A DNA stretch of 64,000 bases. Source: Grammothele lineata. Lineage: Eukaryota; Basidiomycota; Agaricomycetes; Polyporales; Polyporaceae. The DNA lies in contig NDFF03000320.1 in the NCBI GenBank assembly GCA_002150815.3, positions 434,001 to 498,000 of the forward strand, in the 5' to 3' direction. The translations under genes and the position numbers were made by a program. The number at the start of each line of letters is the position of its first letter. Position 1 is the first letter of the stretch. Under the pieces are notes generated by a model. That model worked only from the letters and a program-made list of their open reading frames with translations, made no database searches and was not told where the DNA came from. This document shows, piece by piece, positions 32,872 through 45,170 of the stretch.

Positions 32872-35800
32872 GGGAGCGAGGCCGACGCCGAAGAGGGCGG
32901 CCTCGAGGAGGGCGCGGAGGGCGAGAGGGAGAAGAAGGGAGCCGGGCGAAGGAGGAGGGAGCGAAGGTTGGTGCAGACAGTGGACGGCGTGCGCCTCTGG
33001 CCATGGGCGCGCGTAACGTGAGCGGACTTGGCTCAGCCACTCGCCCGCCATCCCGAGTCGTACGGTCGACGGCGTTCGCACGTCTCGTCTCTGATCCCCA
33101 CTCGCGCTTCCCCAGCCTTTTGTATCCCCGTCAGCGTCCCATAATGGCCTGCTTCTGTGTCCGGCGACCGAGACAGCTGCTGCGATTCATTCCAAGCCCG
33201 CACCGAACGTGGACGTGCCACCTCGGCCCAAACATCGATCGAAATACACGTGCTTCCGCCCGCCCCTTCTCTCCTCCAACGTGCGCCGTGTATCGACATC
33301 CATCGCAAGCTTCGCACTCTCGTCCTGCCCACGCTCGCCCTCGATAAGCAATCGCTGCCATTCAGTCTTCGGCCTCTTGGTCGCTCTTGCTCTATTCCGT
33401 CCCGCTCTAGCCTCGTCCGCGCCCGTCCATCGCCACCCCCGGAGCAACGGATCGGAGGTCGTTCCCGCTCCTCCGTGTCTTTCCCCATGACGTTGTCGGA
33501 CGCTCGCCGTATACATTTGCCCATGCTGCACCCTGCCATGAAACGCGTCGCGCGGAACGCATTTGTGTCTCCGGGCGCATCTCCCGTGCTCATGTTCTTA
33601 GTCAGCCGTTAGTCGCTGGGGTGAGTGCAGTCCCACATGATCCAAGGAAGGCTACTCCTTCTCCAAGATCCGTAGACGTGAGCTCTAAGTGGAGATATTG
33701 GACTTCGCGCTGTACTCGTGAACATAAACTATCATATAAGATCCACCAGGTGTCCCTCCGGCCGAGAACCAGGGACTCGAGGTCCCAAGATTCGACACTC
33801 AGGGCCCTCATGTTCTCGGCTTCGGTGCTTCGCAAAAGAAGGCTCAGCATGCTGCGATCGTTCCTCATACGAAACGCATCTCGGCGATAGGACGACCAGT
33901 TGTTAATGGGAACCGATGGCGGTGTCGCGAAGTCGCTATGCAACATGTCGTTCCACCAGAGTGGACTTGGTGTCAACCTTCGACAATAACCTGCAGGCTA
34001 CTATATAGTCGCTCGTGGGTAGGCTGGTCGTGTTACTAGACGCCTTCGTCCCGGAGGATAGCCATGACACCGTTACCGCCACGCACATTAGCTCTATTTT
34101 CACCCTACACCGACCTCCTGTCATCTAATCCGCCTCACATGCGGTAAATTTGTAGCAGGCATCAAATCGAGACCAGATACGAGTCTTAAGCCAGATACGA
34201 TAGGATACGCAATCTGCATGACGACCTCGTACACAGAACATGCGGCTAATATCGACCATTGCATTCGTCAGGATCTATAAAGGCTCTCTTCGAGTTCATA
34301 CAGGTGGGTCTCCATTTACCGAATGATGCGGATGTTTTACATTAACATACCGTGTATGACACTGTTCAGTAGCGTTGAGTGCCGATATGGCTCCTCCGCA
34401 GCGACCGGGTTGGACTGCACTTTGCCCCCGGCTCCAACGAAGTCTCCGAGGGCTACGTAATCTTGTCGCACCGTGTGGTCTCATGTTGAACGGACCTTTC
34501 TGGAGATTCAGAGCCTCGGTGCGCAGTGCTAGGCTAATTTACGAAACATTGTATCCGAGAAGGTTTAGCAGTCCCGCATCCTTGCAGGAAAGCCCGGTCA
34601 CAGGTGGATACGGATGAAAACCTGCTGCATCGGCGAAAAGCAGTGCAGGACTCTCTGAAGCCATCGACTGTTTCGAGACTTCGTCCTATCTGAAGTTTTT
34701 ATGCGTGCCTTCCGGATGTCGGCTACCTTGGCATGGAACGTCCGGAGGCCTCCATATTCACGGCGGCGTTCACGAGACAATTCGAGAGCAGCGTCTGGCA
34801 CACACAGGACTGGACGCTGCAGAAGCTCCTCATTCCCTTTAAAATGCTTGTGTTTCTATCCGTGCAGTAGTGAACCGTCCTCGGCTGGAGTTCCTAAATG
34901 CTCAGCGCTCATGGACGGTTCTCGGAGCTCCAAGCGTGTCACTGCAGGTCACCCAGTTCGCGCACTGAGGTCAATAGGATGTGTCGTTCTAGCAGCATGT
35001 GCAGAGCACGTACGGAGGTCGCTTTGATAGGACGCATTCAGTGACTCGATGTACGCTACTACTTATCGTTGCTGAGGAGGACGGTACAATATGCGGAGGC
35101 TGACAGCGTTAGCGTAATCGCAATAGGCAAAGACCATGACGATTTGACCCCCGACCGGCATTTGTACAAGGAAATCACTGCTACTGTGGTCGCCACTAGA
35201 TGGCGTCTCAGAAGACTTGTGTCCGGATTCCTTGGACGCATATTTGTTTGCCGGGAGTCCGCTACTCAAAGTTGGCAATGGAGTGTACATGCACCGTACT
35301 CTATACTTGCTACGCCAGCTAGCTTTCTCCCCTGAAGTAGGTAGAAGATGGTGGGATCTGTGCATATGCCTACATAGCTCTAAGAATTTTCATAATTGGC
35401 TGGCCTGCGCCTCACTAACTTCGCTGAGAATGCTTCCCCACGTCGGGGATAAGTCCGAGTTGATCAGCGCTGCTGACTCAGCGGAGTACAAAGTTCCGGC
35501 GCCTGGGTTTCCTAATTCATCATGACCCTTGCGCTCCCTAAAGACTTGTGGTAGGTTCCTCACGATATCCGCAACCAGCTCACCACCTTGAGGCTCAGCT
35601 GCGTCTGTCTATGTCCTGCACTTGCATCTGTTCTTATGAGAATCGGTCGACCGCTACGGAACGTCGCAATCTCAAGAGCTAGACAGCCACCATACTTACT
35701 CAAGCTCGCCGCGTCCCACAGCCACTTCATCATACGTGCAACGGGCTACACTTTATCCTTATCCTAGTCCGGCATCCAGAGCCGTGAGGACGCGTCCTCC

Positions 35801-35920
35801 GGCATCAGGAGTGTTAGATATAAAGGGAACCACCCTCTGAGCCACAGACCTACAACCTCTTCCTCGTCAATCGTCTGCCAGAGCGCCTCAGCTGGGAACC
35901 ACTAGTACTGCGACTTCAAG
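32872..35920. other. 3-kb gene-poor region
   Basis: No complete gene can be supported. A minus-strand frame at 33602-33976 has non-repetitive sequence and could be a relic exon. From about 33600 to 35800 the DNA has lower GC than its neighbours and many stops in all frames. Confidence 0.5.
35816..35824 (+). promoter_or_regulatory. TATA-like box of the short-chain dehydrogenase gene
   Basis: AGATATAAA about 100 bp before the ATG at 35921. Confidence 0.55.
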
Positions 35921-37333
35921 ATGGGTAACGCCTGGTCAGATTTTAAGAAGCGGCTGCCAGCGGTCGTGCAGATGTTCCCGCCCAAGTCCAAGTTCAGCGT
36001 CGACCAGATCCCGGATCTCACGGGACGCGTTGTCGTAGTCACCGGTGATTCACTCGCGTTCTCGGCCGTTTATTATCTGTAACAGAAGCTAACCCCGGTT
36101 TCGGTGTAGGCGGCTATGTGGGCATTGGCTACGAGACGGTCAAGGTTTGTCGATTATAAAAGATAACCTTGCCTCAACTCTTACTGAACTACATTACTAG
36201 GTCCTCTTACAGCGCAACGCGAAAGTGTACATCGCATCGAGGAATAAAGACAAAGCTAGTAAGGCGGCGGCATCACTCAAGGAGGTGACGGGCAAGGAGC
36301 CTTTCTTCATTGAGCTCGACCTCGCCGATCTCTCTTCGGTCAAGAAGGCAGCCGAGGAGTTTCTGAGCAAGGAACCAGAGCTTCACATTCTCTTCAACAA
36401 CGCGTGAGCTCACCCCGTTTAGCCGTTGTGCTCGTAATATTACTCATAAGTTCTCGTACTCCATGCCAGCGGCGTCATGTGGCCCCCGCGAGAACTGCTC
36501 ACGAAGGACGGGTATGACCTCCAGTGGGGCACGAACGTTCTCGGGCACTTCTACTTCACCGAGTTGCTTATCCCTGCCCTTGTCGCTGGCGCGAAGACCT
36601 CCCCAGACGGTCACGCACGGGTCATCACGACTTCCTCGAGCGGCGCGTACGCCGAAACGCTTCACTTCGATACGTTTAAAGATAGCCCCGCGCGCAAGAA
36701 GATGACGACGGAGCAGCTCTACTACCAGAGCAAGCATGTGCGCTCGTGGGCTTACACGCTTCCTTGCTGAGGATGGCTAACAGGAGCATACAGGGGAACG
36801 CAGTCGTAGCGCGACAAGTCGCGAAGCGATACGCCGACAAGGGCATCATTTCGATCTCCCTGAATCCAGGTGAGTCTTCTTCCGTGCTATGGCTTACTCA
36901 TGAAAGCAGCTGTTCTGACGACAATGTAGGGAACATTCAGTCCGAATTGCAGCGCCACTTGCCGCCTCTCGGGAAGAAGATCGGAGTAGGTCTTCGCGTC
37001 ACTCGCAGTCGATAGGGCGATTCTGTGCACTCATGCCCCATGCCCTTTGTGCACCGCAGGACGCCTTGTTCTTCTATCCCACTCCCATGGGCGCGCTAAC
37101 ACAGCTATACGCTGGTACGATGCCGGATGTGCTGAACCATAACGGCGAGGTGCGTAGCGTTCGCACTCCAATCACCCATTGAGCCATTGCAGCTGATATA
37201 CGTGTACGTCCAGTTCATGATCCCGTGGGCGCGCTTCGGGAAATGCAGGCCCGAGGTGTATGACGACGAGATCGGCGAACGGCTCTGGAATTGGCTTGAC
37301 AACGAGGTGAAGGCCCACCAGGCATTGCAGTAA
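35921..37333 (+). CDS. Short-chain dehydrogenase/reductase
   Basis: NAD(P)-dependent oxidoreductase of the SDR family, close to fungal retinol-dehydrogenase/WW-oxidoreductase-like enzymes. Start [19 protein letters not shown]. The Rossmann motif forms across intron 1 as [16 protein letters not shown]. Further blocks are [41 protein letters not shown] (across the intron at about 36404-36470), [11 protein letters not shown] and YYQSK, which supplies the catalytic YxxxK. The post-catalytic segment gives [14 protein letters not shown]. The final exon is [18 protein letters not shown] and ends KAHQALQ at 37333. Seven or so introns, each with consensus ends. The substrate is unknown. Confidence 0.92.
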
Positions 37334-37908
37334 GACCGGAAACAACACTCTTCTTGGTTTTCACGAGCGAGCTTGCGGAGTATTGAGACACCTCTTGAAT
37401 GCACTTCCCTTGCCAAATGCCACGGCATGTGTTGTATACCCTTAATATATGCGTTATGTAGAACGTTGCGAAAGTGTAGATCGGGGGGGTGACCACTGTT
37501 TTCTGGCAGCGCTCGTCTGGCGATAGCACTTCAAGAAATAGGAATAGGATATGAAGCTAGGTATGATCTATGACTGGTACCTGTTAGTGACACCAAGTCA
37601 ACTCGGAGGCCACTCTGACTCTATACTCGCAGTTCCCTCTCTAACATTTGATATCGACAAGTTGAAAGTTCCCTATCGTCCCAGGTGCATGCGAGGCGTT
37701 CAGCGAAGGGCGTAATGGATCTAGATTGACGATAAATAGATTAGATTGAACGTTGTAGATCTGCGATCTCGGCACGATCGAAGCGGGCGCCTATCTACAG
37801 TATGTACTCGTCTGGGATTGTACCGTGAAGCAAGCCTGAACCTCTAGGCTCTCACTCATCGCGCCCTTTACTCTCCCGCTACATTCAGCCTCCCTCCTCC
37901 ACCCTAGC
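37334..37908. other. Intergenic region upstream of Mob1
   Basis: No gene seen; it contains the Mob1 promoter and the 3' flank of the dehydrogenase gene. Confidence 0.45.
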
Positions 37909-39217
37909 ATGTCGGCATTCTTCAATCTGTAAGGATGCTCAGCGGATGACGTCAAGTCGGGTACTGATGGCGGACCGATCTCAGTGGCAAGACCCGCACC
38001 TTCAAGCCGCGCAAGGACGTGCCGGAGGGGACGAAACAATATCAGCTACGCAAATATGCTGAGGCAACGTTGGTCTGTGTTCTTCATTTGTGCTGATTTA
38101 TATGCACTATCTTACCCTACCTGCTTGCACCTACGGATACATACAGGGCTCGGGCAACCTGCGTCTCGCAGTGCGCCTCCCGGAGGGCGAGGACCTGAAT
38201 GAATGGCTCGCTGTGCATGGTGCGCACATTCACCTCCACCAATGTTTGAACCCGTATGAACCCAACATCGTCTCTCCGTTTCGTCCTTGTTATTGGCACG
38301 CGACACGGGACAGCTGTCGACTTCTTCAACCACCTGAACATGCTCTACGGCACCGTCACCGAGTTCTGCACGCCACAGGAGGCGAGTGTGTCTTCTTTCG
38401 TCCCCTCACCCCGTGGACGCGCGCTGAGGCCGCAGATCCTCCCGTGCGCAGTGCCCGATCATGTCTGCCGGACCCAGGTGAGCGCGGCACGGCTGCCCTA
38501 GAGGGCGATCGCGCGGGGCGGGAGCAGGGAACTAACTCTTAGGGGTACCCAGATACGAGTACCTATGGGAGGACGGCGTGCGGTACAAGAAGGCGACGAA
38601 GCTGGCGGCGCCCGAGTACGTCGACGCGCTGATGAACTGGGCGCAGGGGCTGCTCGACAACGAGGAGCTCTTCCCGAGCGAGATGGGTGCGTGCTCCTCC
38701 GTCCGACGCAGCTGTCTATATATGGCGACGTGCAATCGTCCGACTTCTGCCCACCGTCGCTGCCGACGTTGACCGTGGCGCCTCCCGTTTCCCGCCTTTG
38801 TCCTTGCAGGCAAGCCGTTCTCGAAGAACTTCCGGGAAACGATTGGGCGGCTGTTCCGACGGCTGTTCCGGGTGTACGCGCACCTGTACAGCAATCACTT
38901 CGACCACATCTGTGCGCTGGGCATCGAAGGTGAGTGGTCAGCGACCACGCTGAATCTGCGGGCCGCGCGGAAGGGCGGACGCGATCGGCGATGGAGCGAG
39001 GGCGGAGGAGCTAATGCAGGCAAATGCATAGCGCATCTGAACACGAGCTACCGACACTTCTTCCTTTTCGTGAACGAGGTGAGCGGATAGGGTGGGCGTG
39101 CGAGGCCCGGGCGGCGTATTGACTGGACCCGCGCAGTTCGATCTCGTGGACAAACGGGAGCTGGCCCCTCTGGACGAGCTGAACGAGGCGATCCTGGCCG
39201 AGGACAAGGGCCGGTAA
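37909..39217 (+). CDS. MOB1: Mob1 kinase activator
   Basis: Adaptor that binds and activates NDR/LATS kinases in mitotic exit, septation and morphogenesis. Small first exon MSAFFNL, then GKTRTFKPRKDVPEGTKQYQ, RKYAEATLGSGNLR and LPEGEDLNEWLAVH. Later exons give VDFFNHLNMLYGTVTEFCTP, CPIMSAGPRYEYLWEDG, NFRETIGRLFRRLFRVYAHL, HLNTSYRHFFLFVNEF and ELAPLDELNEAIL. The zinc ligands are the two Cys in FCTPQECP and His in YAHLYSNHF. It ends EDKGR at 39217. One intron (38382-38451) uses a GC donor (GAG|GCGAGT), without which the conserved CPIMSAGP block cannot be joined. Length about 215 aa, normal. Confidence 0.95.
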
Positions 39218-39992
39218 TGGTAAGGGGGCGCGGAAGGAACGGATATGGATTGATGGCCTGTGTACGGTACCGAGGGCGTATACCCCAGGAGAGCGAGTGG
39301 ATCAGATTGGCTGCAAGTGCCTGCCGTTGTGTGATGCACGCGACCGGGAACAGAGGAACGGCGCGTGCTAGCGTGTGCATGCGCCTGTAGTACGGTGGCC
39401 TGGGCCCGAGCCGGTATTCTGGCGGTGCAGCCGCTGGGTGCAAACGGCGGGATGAGGTTGGGCCATTGCCGGCTGGGGCGACTGACGTCATGCGAGACGA
39501 CCGTCGCTGTTGGCTGGAACACGATGGAACGCGGTCGACGAGGACGAGGGAGAGACGGGCCAGGCTCTGCGGAGCGTATAATATCCCGACGTCCTCGAGT
39601 TCGTCGGGTCGTAGAAACTGCTCGCACCGTCGAGCATCGCACCCCCAGCGTTGTCCAAACCGCAGCCGCTGCTGACCAGCCCGCGCGAGCCACATCGCCG
39701 ATGGCCCGCCCGCCACGGCGCGCCGTGCCGGCCGGGAATGGACGAGTCGGCGAGGGGCACATCTCGCGCCTTGGATCTCTGCCCCTGCCACTCCCTTGGC
39801 CGTCCGGGTCGACCTTCGACCGCACACAACCGATCCCTACCGCGCACTCCATCCCAGATGCCGACGCGAGCGTGAGCGTGTTATAATACTCTGTTCTGAC
39901 CAAGCAGCCCGTGTTCCTGCTCGCGCCTCTCCTTCTGGTACCCATCCACCCTTGGCCAACCTTCCCCCCTCTCTTCCCTCCGCACTCCCACC
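39218..39992. other. Intergenic region
   Basis: Overlapping open frames on both strands here are arginine-rich shadows; none shows a family motif. Confidence 0.45.
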
Positions 39993-41293
39993 ATGGATTC
40001 CGCCGAATGGGAATCAGTCCTCCAGTACATCTCAGACCCCCAGGATTTCCCCTCGCCCCAGTCCGAGAGGCCCGTTGCGGAGATGACTGGCGTTTCGCTA
40101 CAAGCTCAGTCACCGACGCTGTCTCAAATGCTTACTCCCCCTGTACGTAGGACGCGTCTCTCGGCCAGACTCGTTTTTGCTTACCCTCGCTGATACCCAA
40201 GGACTCTGACAAGAACTCCCCGCCGGAGATGCAAGGAGAAGATGGTATGCCCCAAGGGCACGTTCCCGGCAACACCATCGTCTCGGTGTCGACAACGTTC
40301 CACCCAGGCGCGAACCTCCTGCCCATCCCGCCAGACTTGATCTTCCTGTCCTCCGACGGCGTGTTCTTCTACGCGCATACGACACAGATCCTCGCCATGT
40401 CGACGAACAGCTTCAACGATCTCGTACCTCCGAAGCCGTCCAAGACGAAACTGCGCGACGACTTTGGTCCCGTTGTCCCCTTACCCGAGGCTGCCACCGT
40501 TCTCAACATCATTCTTCATGCCGTTTACGAACTTTCATGTGCGCATTACCACCCCAGCATCGATACGCTCACTGCCGCTGTGGACGCCATGGCTTCCTAC
40601 GGCCTGCCGCCAAAACGCCACATTGTCCCCTCGTCGCCGCTCTATTCGTACATCCTCAGCCAGGCGCCGATGCAGCCCATAGTCGTGTATGCGCTTGCCT
40701 CAGCGCACGACCTCTATGAGCTCGCGGTACCCGTGTCAAGCCATCTGCTGTCATTCGCACTGCACTCTTTGACGGATGATATTGCAATGCGGATCGGGCC
40801 CGTATACATGAAGCGCCTGTTCTTCCTGCATCTTGGCCGTCTCGATGCGCTCAAACGCCTACTGCTTCCCCCGCCGCACCCGCATCCGCCGACGTCGGGC
40901 TGCGACTTCACGGAGCAGAAGAAGCTGACGCGGGCGTGGGCCCTCGCCTCTGCTTATCTTGCGTGGGATGCGCGGCCAGGTACGCGTCCCGTTTAGAGTT
41001 TCAACGGCCTTCCGCTCACTGTTGCCGTTCTATGACGCGTTTGTGCGGTCATCCTCTCCATCACATCTGCTCGTCGCGTTGCCAATCCAGATCTGTCGAC
41101 GAGCGCCATGGAGAGCGCACTCTGCCCGCTGGCGGACCACCTCTCCTGCGACATCTGCAAGCAGAGCCTTAAAGACCGCGTGAGGCAACTCATCGTTCAG
41201 TGGTCGGTCGTGAAGGTGCGTCGCGCGTCACGCGTCCCGAGCTCCGTGCATGCGCATAAACTGACACGTTCGCGGATGCAGAGGTCAATATGA
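39993..41293 (+). CDS. BTB/POZ-like protein
   Basis: Basidiomycetes encode many proteins with a BTB-like fold of this type. Start MDSAEWESVLQYISDPQDF at 39993. After intron 1 (donor at CCCCCT|GTACGT) a low-complexity stretch leads to PPDLIFLSSDGVFFYAHTTQ, the usual first strand and helix of such domains. SFNDLVPP and a proline-rich loop follow, then AATVLNIILHAVYELSC and AAVDAMASYGLPPKRH. The C-terminal half is helical, VVYALASAHDLYELAVPVS and MKRLFFLHLGRLDALKRLL. A third exon from about 41091 gives DLSTSAMESALCPLAD and CDICKQSL. The last intron (about 41216-41281) is a multiple of three with no stop, so it may be retained. Function unknown. Confidence 0.8.
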
Positions 41294-42344
41294 GGGTGGA
41301 TGGCGCGACTGCCGCGTCTGCTTCCGCGAACCCGATATGGAAGCGCCCTGGAAGCCTATACCGACTGTGGCCCCACAGCTACAGTCTTCGGCTCCGCACC
41401 TGTGTGGCGCGCACGTTCTTGGGTCGCCTCGCGCAGTATCAACCGTCCACAAGCTGCTAGAGCGGTACCGAAACCAGCCGCGGGCGCAGTCCTGCATCAT
41501 GCATCCCGTCTCACATCCCCAGAGTCCTCGTCCCCCAGGCGATTGCGAGCAAACGCACACGCAGTGCGCAACGTCGTTCCTTCCCCATAACTTATTTCAC
41601 CCGCTTCCACTCCAACTTGCGCACCAAACTCGCACTCTGCCTCTGTCCGTTTCGTCGTCTCTCGCGCGCTGCGCATTCCGCATACACTCCGCACACGAAC
41701 CAGTGTATCCGTATCCCGTGTCGTCTCTTGTCGTCTCCATTCAAGCAAAAGTTTCCCGCCAAATTGTAACATTACGCCACTGTCGTCGCATTCGCATTCA
41801 CGCATACGTCTCGCACGTACATACCGTATTGTACTTCTGTCTTTCTCCTCGTCGAGCGTCGCCCTGTTTCTTTGTGTATTATAGCGCTATCGTCGGTGTC
41901 CGTCGCTCTCCACTCCATCCCCTTACTGCTACGATTCACAGGCCGGTCCATAAAACACGATTGGCCCGGCCTGTAATCTCATCCGTGTACCTCCTGCATT
42001 GTTGTGATCAGAACCCGTTTCTTCGTCCCTCTGGCCGATCCGAGTGACTCTGTTGGGAAGGGGGATTGCCATGCATACATATGTGCGCTGCGGGTTCATG
42101 TCTTCCACCTCGTAGTCACCGTTGCCAGCTTCAGGCGAGCTTCATTGGTGCTACCTTCCACGAGGATTACAGCACACGGTCTCCTAATTCCATGTACTTA
42201 GCCCCGAATCCTCCACCACGCTCTTCGGAGCGGCCAAGACATGTGGTCATGCTGCATAGATAGCACAATCTCCGTGCTAAACACAGCACCGTGTATATAC
42301 TACGTACGCCCAGGTGAACGTGGTTGAACCATGCTAGACACAAC
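41294..42344. other. Convergent 3' interval
   Basis: About 1 kb between the BTB-like gene (+) and the Dbp8 gene (-). No gene is seen. Confidence 0.45.
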
Positions 42345-44655
42345 CTATGGGAGCACAACAGAGCCCATCCCGGACTCCCGGACGTCTGCGGCCCGCTTCG
42401 CGCGTTTGATCTTGTGGATCTCCTCACGCTTACCAAAGTCGGAGTCGTGCAGCTCCTATAAGAACAGACGGGTGGAGAAGGTGTCAGCGGCAGCAGCCAA
42501 CGTCGGGGAAAACAAACAGGGCCGTCCCGGGGCAAGGGCACGCACCATGTTCGCGAGGCGCTTCGCAGTCGAGACAGCATTGAGCTTCTCCAGCACTTTC
42601 TCTTCGGGGAGCTCCATCTCTGTAAGCTTGGTGCCTGCGCCACACGCCGGGGGAGTGTTAGCCCACCTGTCCAAACTATACTCCACCAGAAGGGAGAAAC
42701 ATCGGGCACGCAGTCCAGTCAAGTCAAGTCGAACTGCGTCCATGCGGGAAGGACACAGAAGGCATATTACTGCACAGAAAGGGGGGACGAGCACGCACCG
42801 ATCCGCTCCTCGATGCGCAGCACGCGCTCCTCGTCGCGCTCCGTGACGAAGCTGACCGCGACACCTCCTCGGCCCGCACGCGCCGTGCGGCCGACTCGGT
42901 GCGTGTACTCCTCGGGCTCCCCGGGGATGTCCCAGTTGACGACGAGCGCGACGTCGGCGATATCAAGTCCACGTGCGCCGACGTCGGTCGAGACGAGCAC
43001 GGGCACGACGCGCGCGCGGAAGAGACCGAGCGCGGAAAGCCGCTCGCGCTGCGTCAGGCGTGAATGTAAGGACGCGGCACGGATGTGGAGCGTCTGGAGG
43101 AGGTGAGTGAGGTACGCGGCTGTGCGCGGACGCGCGCAGAAGATGATAGTTGGCGGGGGCTGCTCGGGCGGGGCGTCGTCATCGTCCGCGGAAGCTTTTT
43201 TGGACCTGGGTTTCTTGGAGGAAGAGCTTCCCTTTCTGCTATCGCGCGAGGGCTTCGTAGGCTCTGGAGGGGCTTGGCGGAGGTGGTGGGTGGACTCGGG
43301 AGGGTTGCAAAGGAAGTAGAAGAGATAGGCCTCGCGGACGTGCGAAGGAACGAGGATGAAGTGCTGCTTGAGAGTCTCAACCGTTTCAACTCTGTCGTAT
43401 CCAACGTGAGCGGCAGATCGTCGAGGCGCGAAGCGTGAATACATACACAGCGGTCGTTTTGTGAACGAACGGCTTCTGCTTCCCGGGTTTCGGAGGAGCA
43501 TCGGCAACGCGCTCTACGGCCGGCGTAAGTGTGGCCGTGAACAGAGCCGTTTGTCTCTCCTTGGGAAGCACCTGGAAAAGATACGAGAGCTCAGGCGCGA
43601 AGGACGGAGTCAGCAATCTGTCGGCCTCATCAAGAACCTACGATATGACATTAGCAAGTGTATGATTCGGTCTCGGTTAAGAACATACCAAGAACTTGAT
43701 CCTTGATAAGTCCCATTCGCCCGACGTACTCTTCAGGAGGTCGACGATACGGCCAGGCGTAGCGACTACTACATGCGGGCGATTCCCAAGTTCGAGAGCT
43801 TGACCCATCATATCAATGCCACCAACGACGACCGCCGTGCGCAAGCTGAGAGGTGCGCCAAGCACGGCAAACTGGTCGGCGATTTGGAATGCAAGTTCTC
43901 TATACGGTATCAGTGACAGTCTCGGCAAGCACTGAACACGCTATTCACCGTGTCGGCGTGAGGACCAGTGCAAAGATACCGTATGGGTCGAGGGAGAGTT
44001 TTTGTAGAATGGGTAGAGCGAACGCGATAGTCTTTCCGGAACCAGTCTTCGCGTTTCCTATGCAGTCCCTGCCTTGGATAACCAGTATGTCAAGAAGGAT
44101 ATTCAAGAAGCGCATAATAGAGCATGACTCGCCATCTAAGAGGGGGGGTACACATGCAGCTTGGATCTCGGTAGGTGCTTGAATGGACATCTTTGAGAGA
44201 GCGGCTACGAGGACGGAGGAGATGCCCATGTCTTCAAAGCTTCTAGGTAACAGTCGGGACCGGGGAATCGAGACATTTGTATGAGAGCCCAAAGCCCGTG
44301 GTTTGAATGTTATGCGCGAAGTGAAGTGGCCTTCCTCGTCTTCGTCTGGTAGGAGAGCGCTAGATGGAAGATTTGGATGGTCCTCATTGCCGCGATCATC
44401 GTCTGACACCTCGTCCACCTCGGAGATCTCGTCCTCTTCCTCTTCCTCTTCCTCTTCCCCTTCCTCTCCTTCTTCATCTTCATCCCTCGTGACAACTTGA
44501 TGTAATCCTTTGCCCTCTGACCCAGACGCGCTGTGGTCGTCAGAATCGAGCTCTTCATTGTCCGAGTCTTGAATCTTCAGCCGTTTGCGCCGGGGCTCTT
44601 CTTGAAGGCGCATCAAGTCATCCGCGGTAAGAGCGCTGCGCTTTAAGCCAGTCAT
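42345..44655 (-). CDS. DBP8: DEAD-box RNA helicase Dbp8 (DDX49 type)
   Basis: Nucleolar helicase needed for 18S rRNA and small-subunit maturation. Start [20 protein letters not shown] at 44655. An acidic N-terminal segment of Glu/Asp runs (about 44400-44500) precedes the Q-motif region [20 protein letters not shown]. Motif I is AKTGSGKT, followed by the Dbp8 signature [20 protein letters not shown], motif Ib [11 protein letters not shown] and motif II LDEAD across an intron. Motif III reads TAT (in [10 protein letters not shown]) instead of SAT. Motif IV/V blocks are [28 protein letters not shown] and motif [12 protein letters not shown]. The C-terminal exon gives [19 protein letters not shown] and stops at 42345. 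A Ser/Lys-rich insertion precedes motif IV. The intron at 44073-44132 has a GC donor and stays in frame if kept. Confidence 0.94.
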
Positions 44656-45170
44656 GATAACGACGTTTCCAGATACCAGTTGAGCAGCGTGTGGGGCGGT
44701 GTGAGCACAATGACTGAGACGCGTATAGCCAAAGGACGAGCGTGCAGGAACGTCGGGCGGTCCTCAAACAACATTTTACCATGCCGGGCCGCGTGGCCGG
44801 TACCAACGTAGCGGCGCTGGTAAACCGCACTGATACTGTCTCCGAACCTCCCGCTAACTTTGCAGCTGAACAGCTCGCACTGGGTGTTTTGAGAAGGCTA
44901 CAGTGATGCAATTGAGAGATACTATCGATACAGTGGCGAGTATCAAGTGGACGTATGTACAAGTGGGAATATGAAACGTCTCTAGAGCCTCAGCGTCGCG
45001 GGGACTCGGAGCAAGACCAGGAGAAAAAAACAGCGCATGGATGACAGTGAGAGAGAGAGAGAGCACGAGGTAGACAATCGGAAAAAGACGAGGGCAGAGA
45101 AGAGAAGGAAAATAACGGTGTCGTTACTCGTGACGTATATGAACATGACCCCCGCATTGGCCCTGGAGGC
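44656..45170. other. Spacer between Dbp8 and HMG genes
   Basis: 515 bp serving as Dbp8 promoter and HMG-gene 3' flank. No gene seen. Confidence 0.45.

Noticed and set aside
33033..33612. Long overlapping frames on both strands (186 and 151 aa)
   Set aside because: Both are Arg/Ser-rich without motifs and mirror each other, as expected of GC-rich non-coding DNA.
39048..40113. Long minus-strand frames (259 and 391 aa) opposite Mob1 and the BTB-like gene
   Set aside because: They are arginine-rich shadows antisense to real exons and intergenic DNA.
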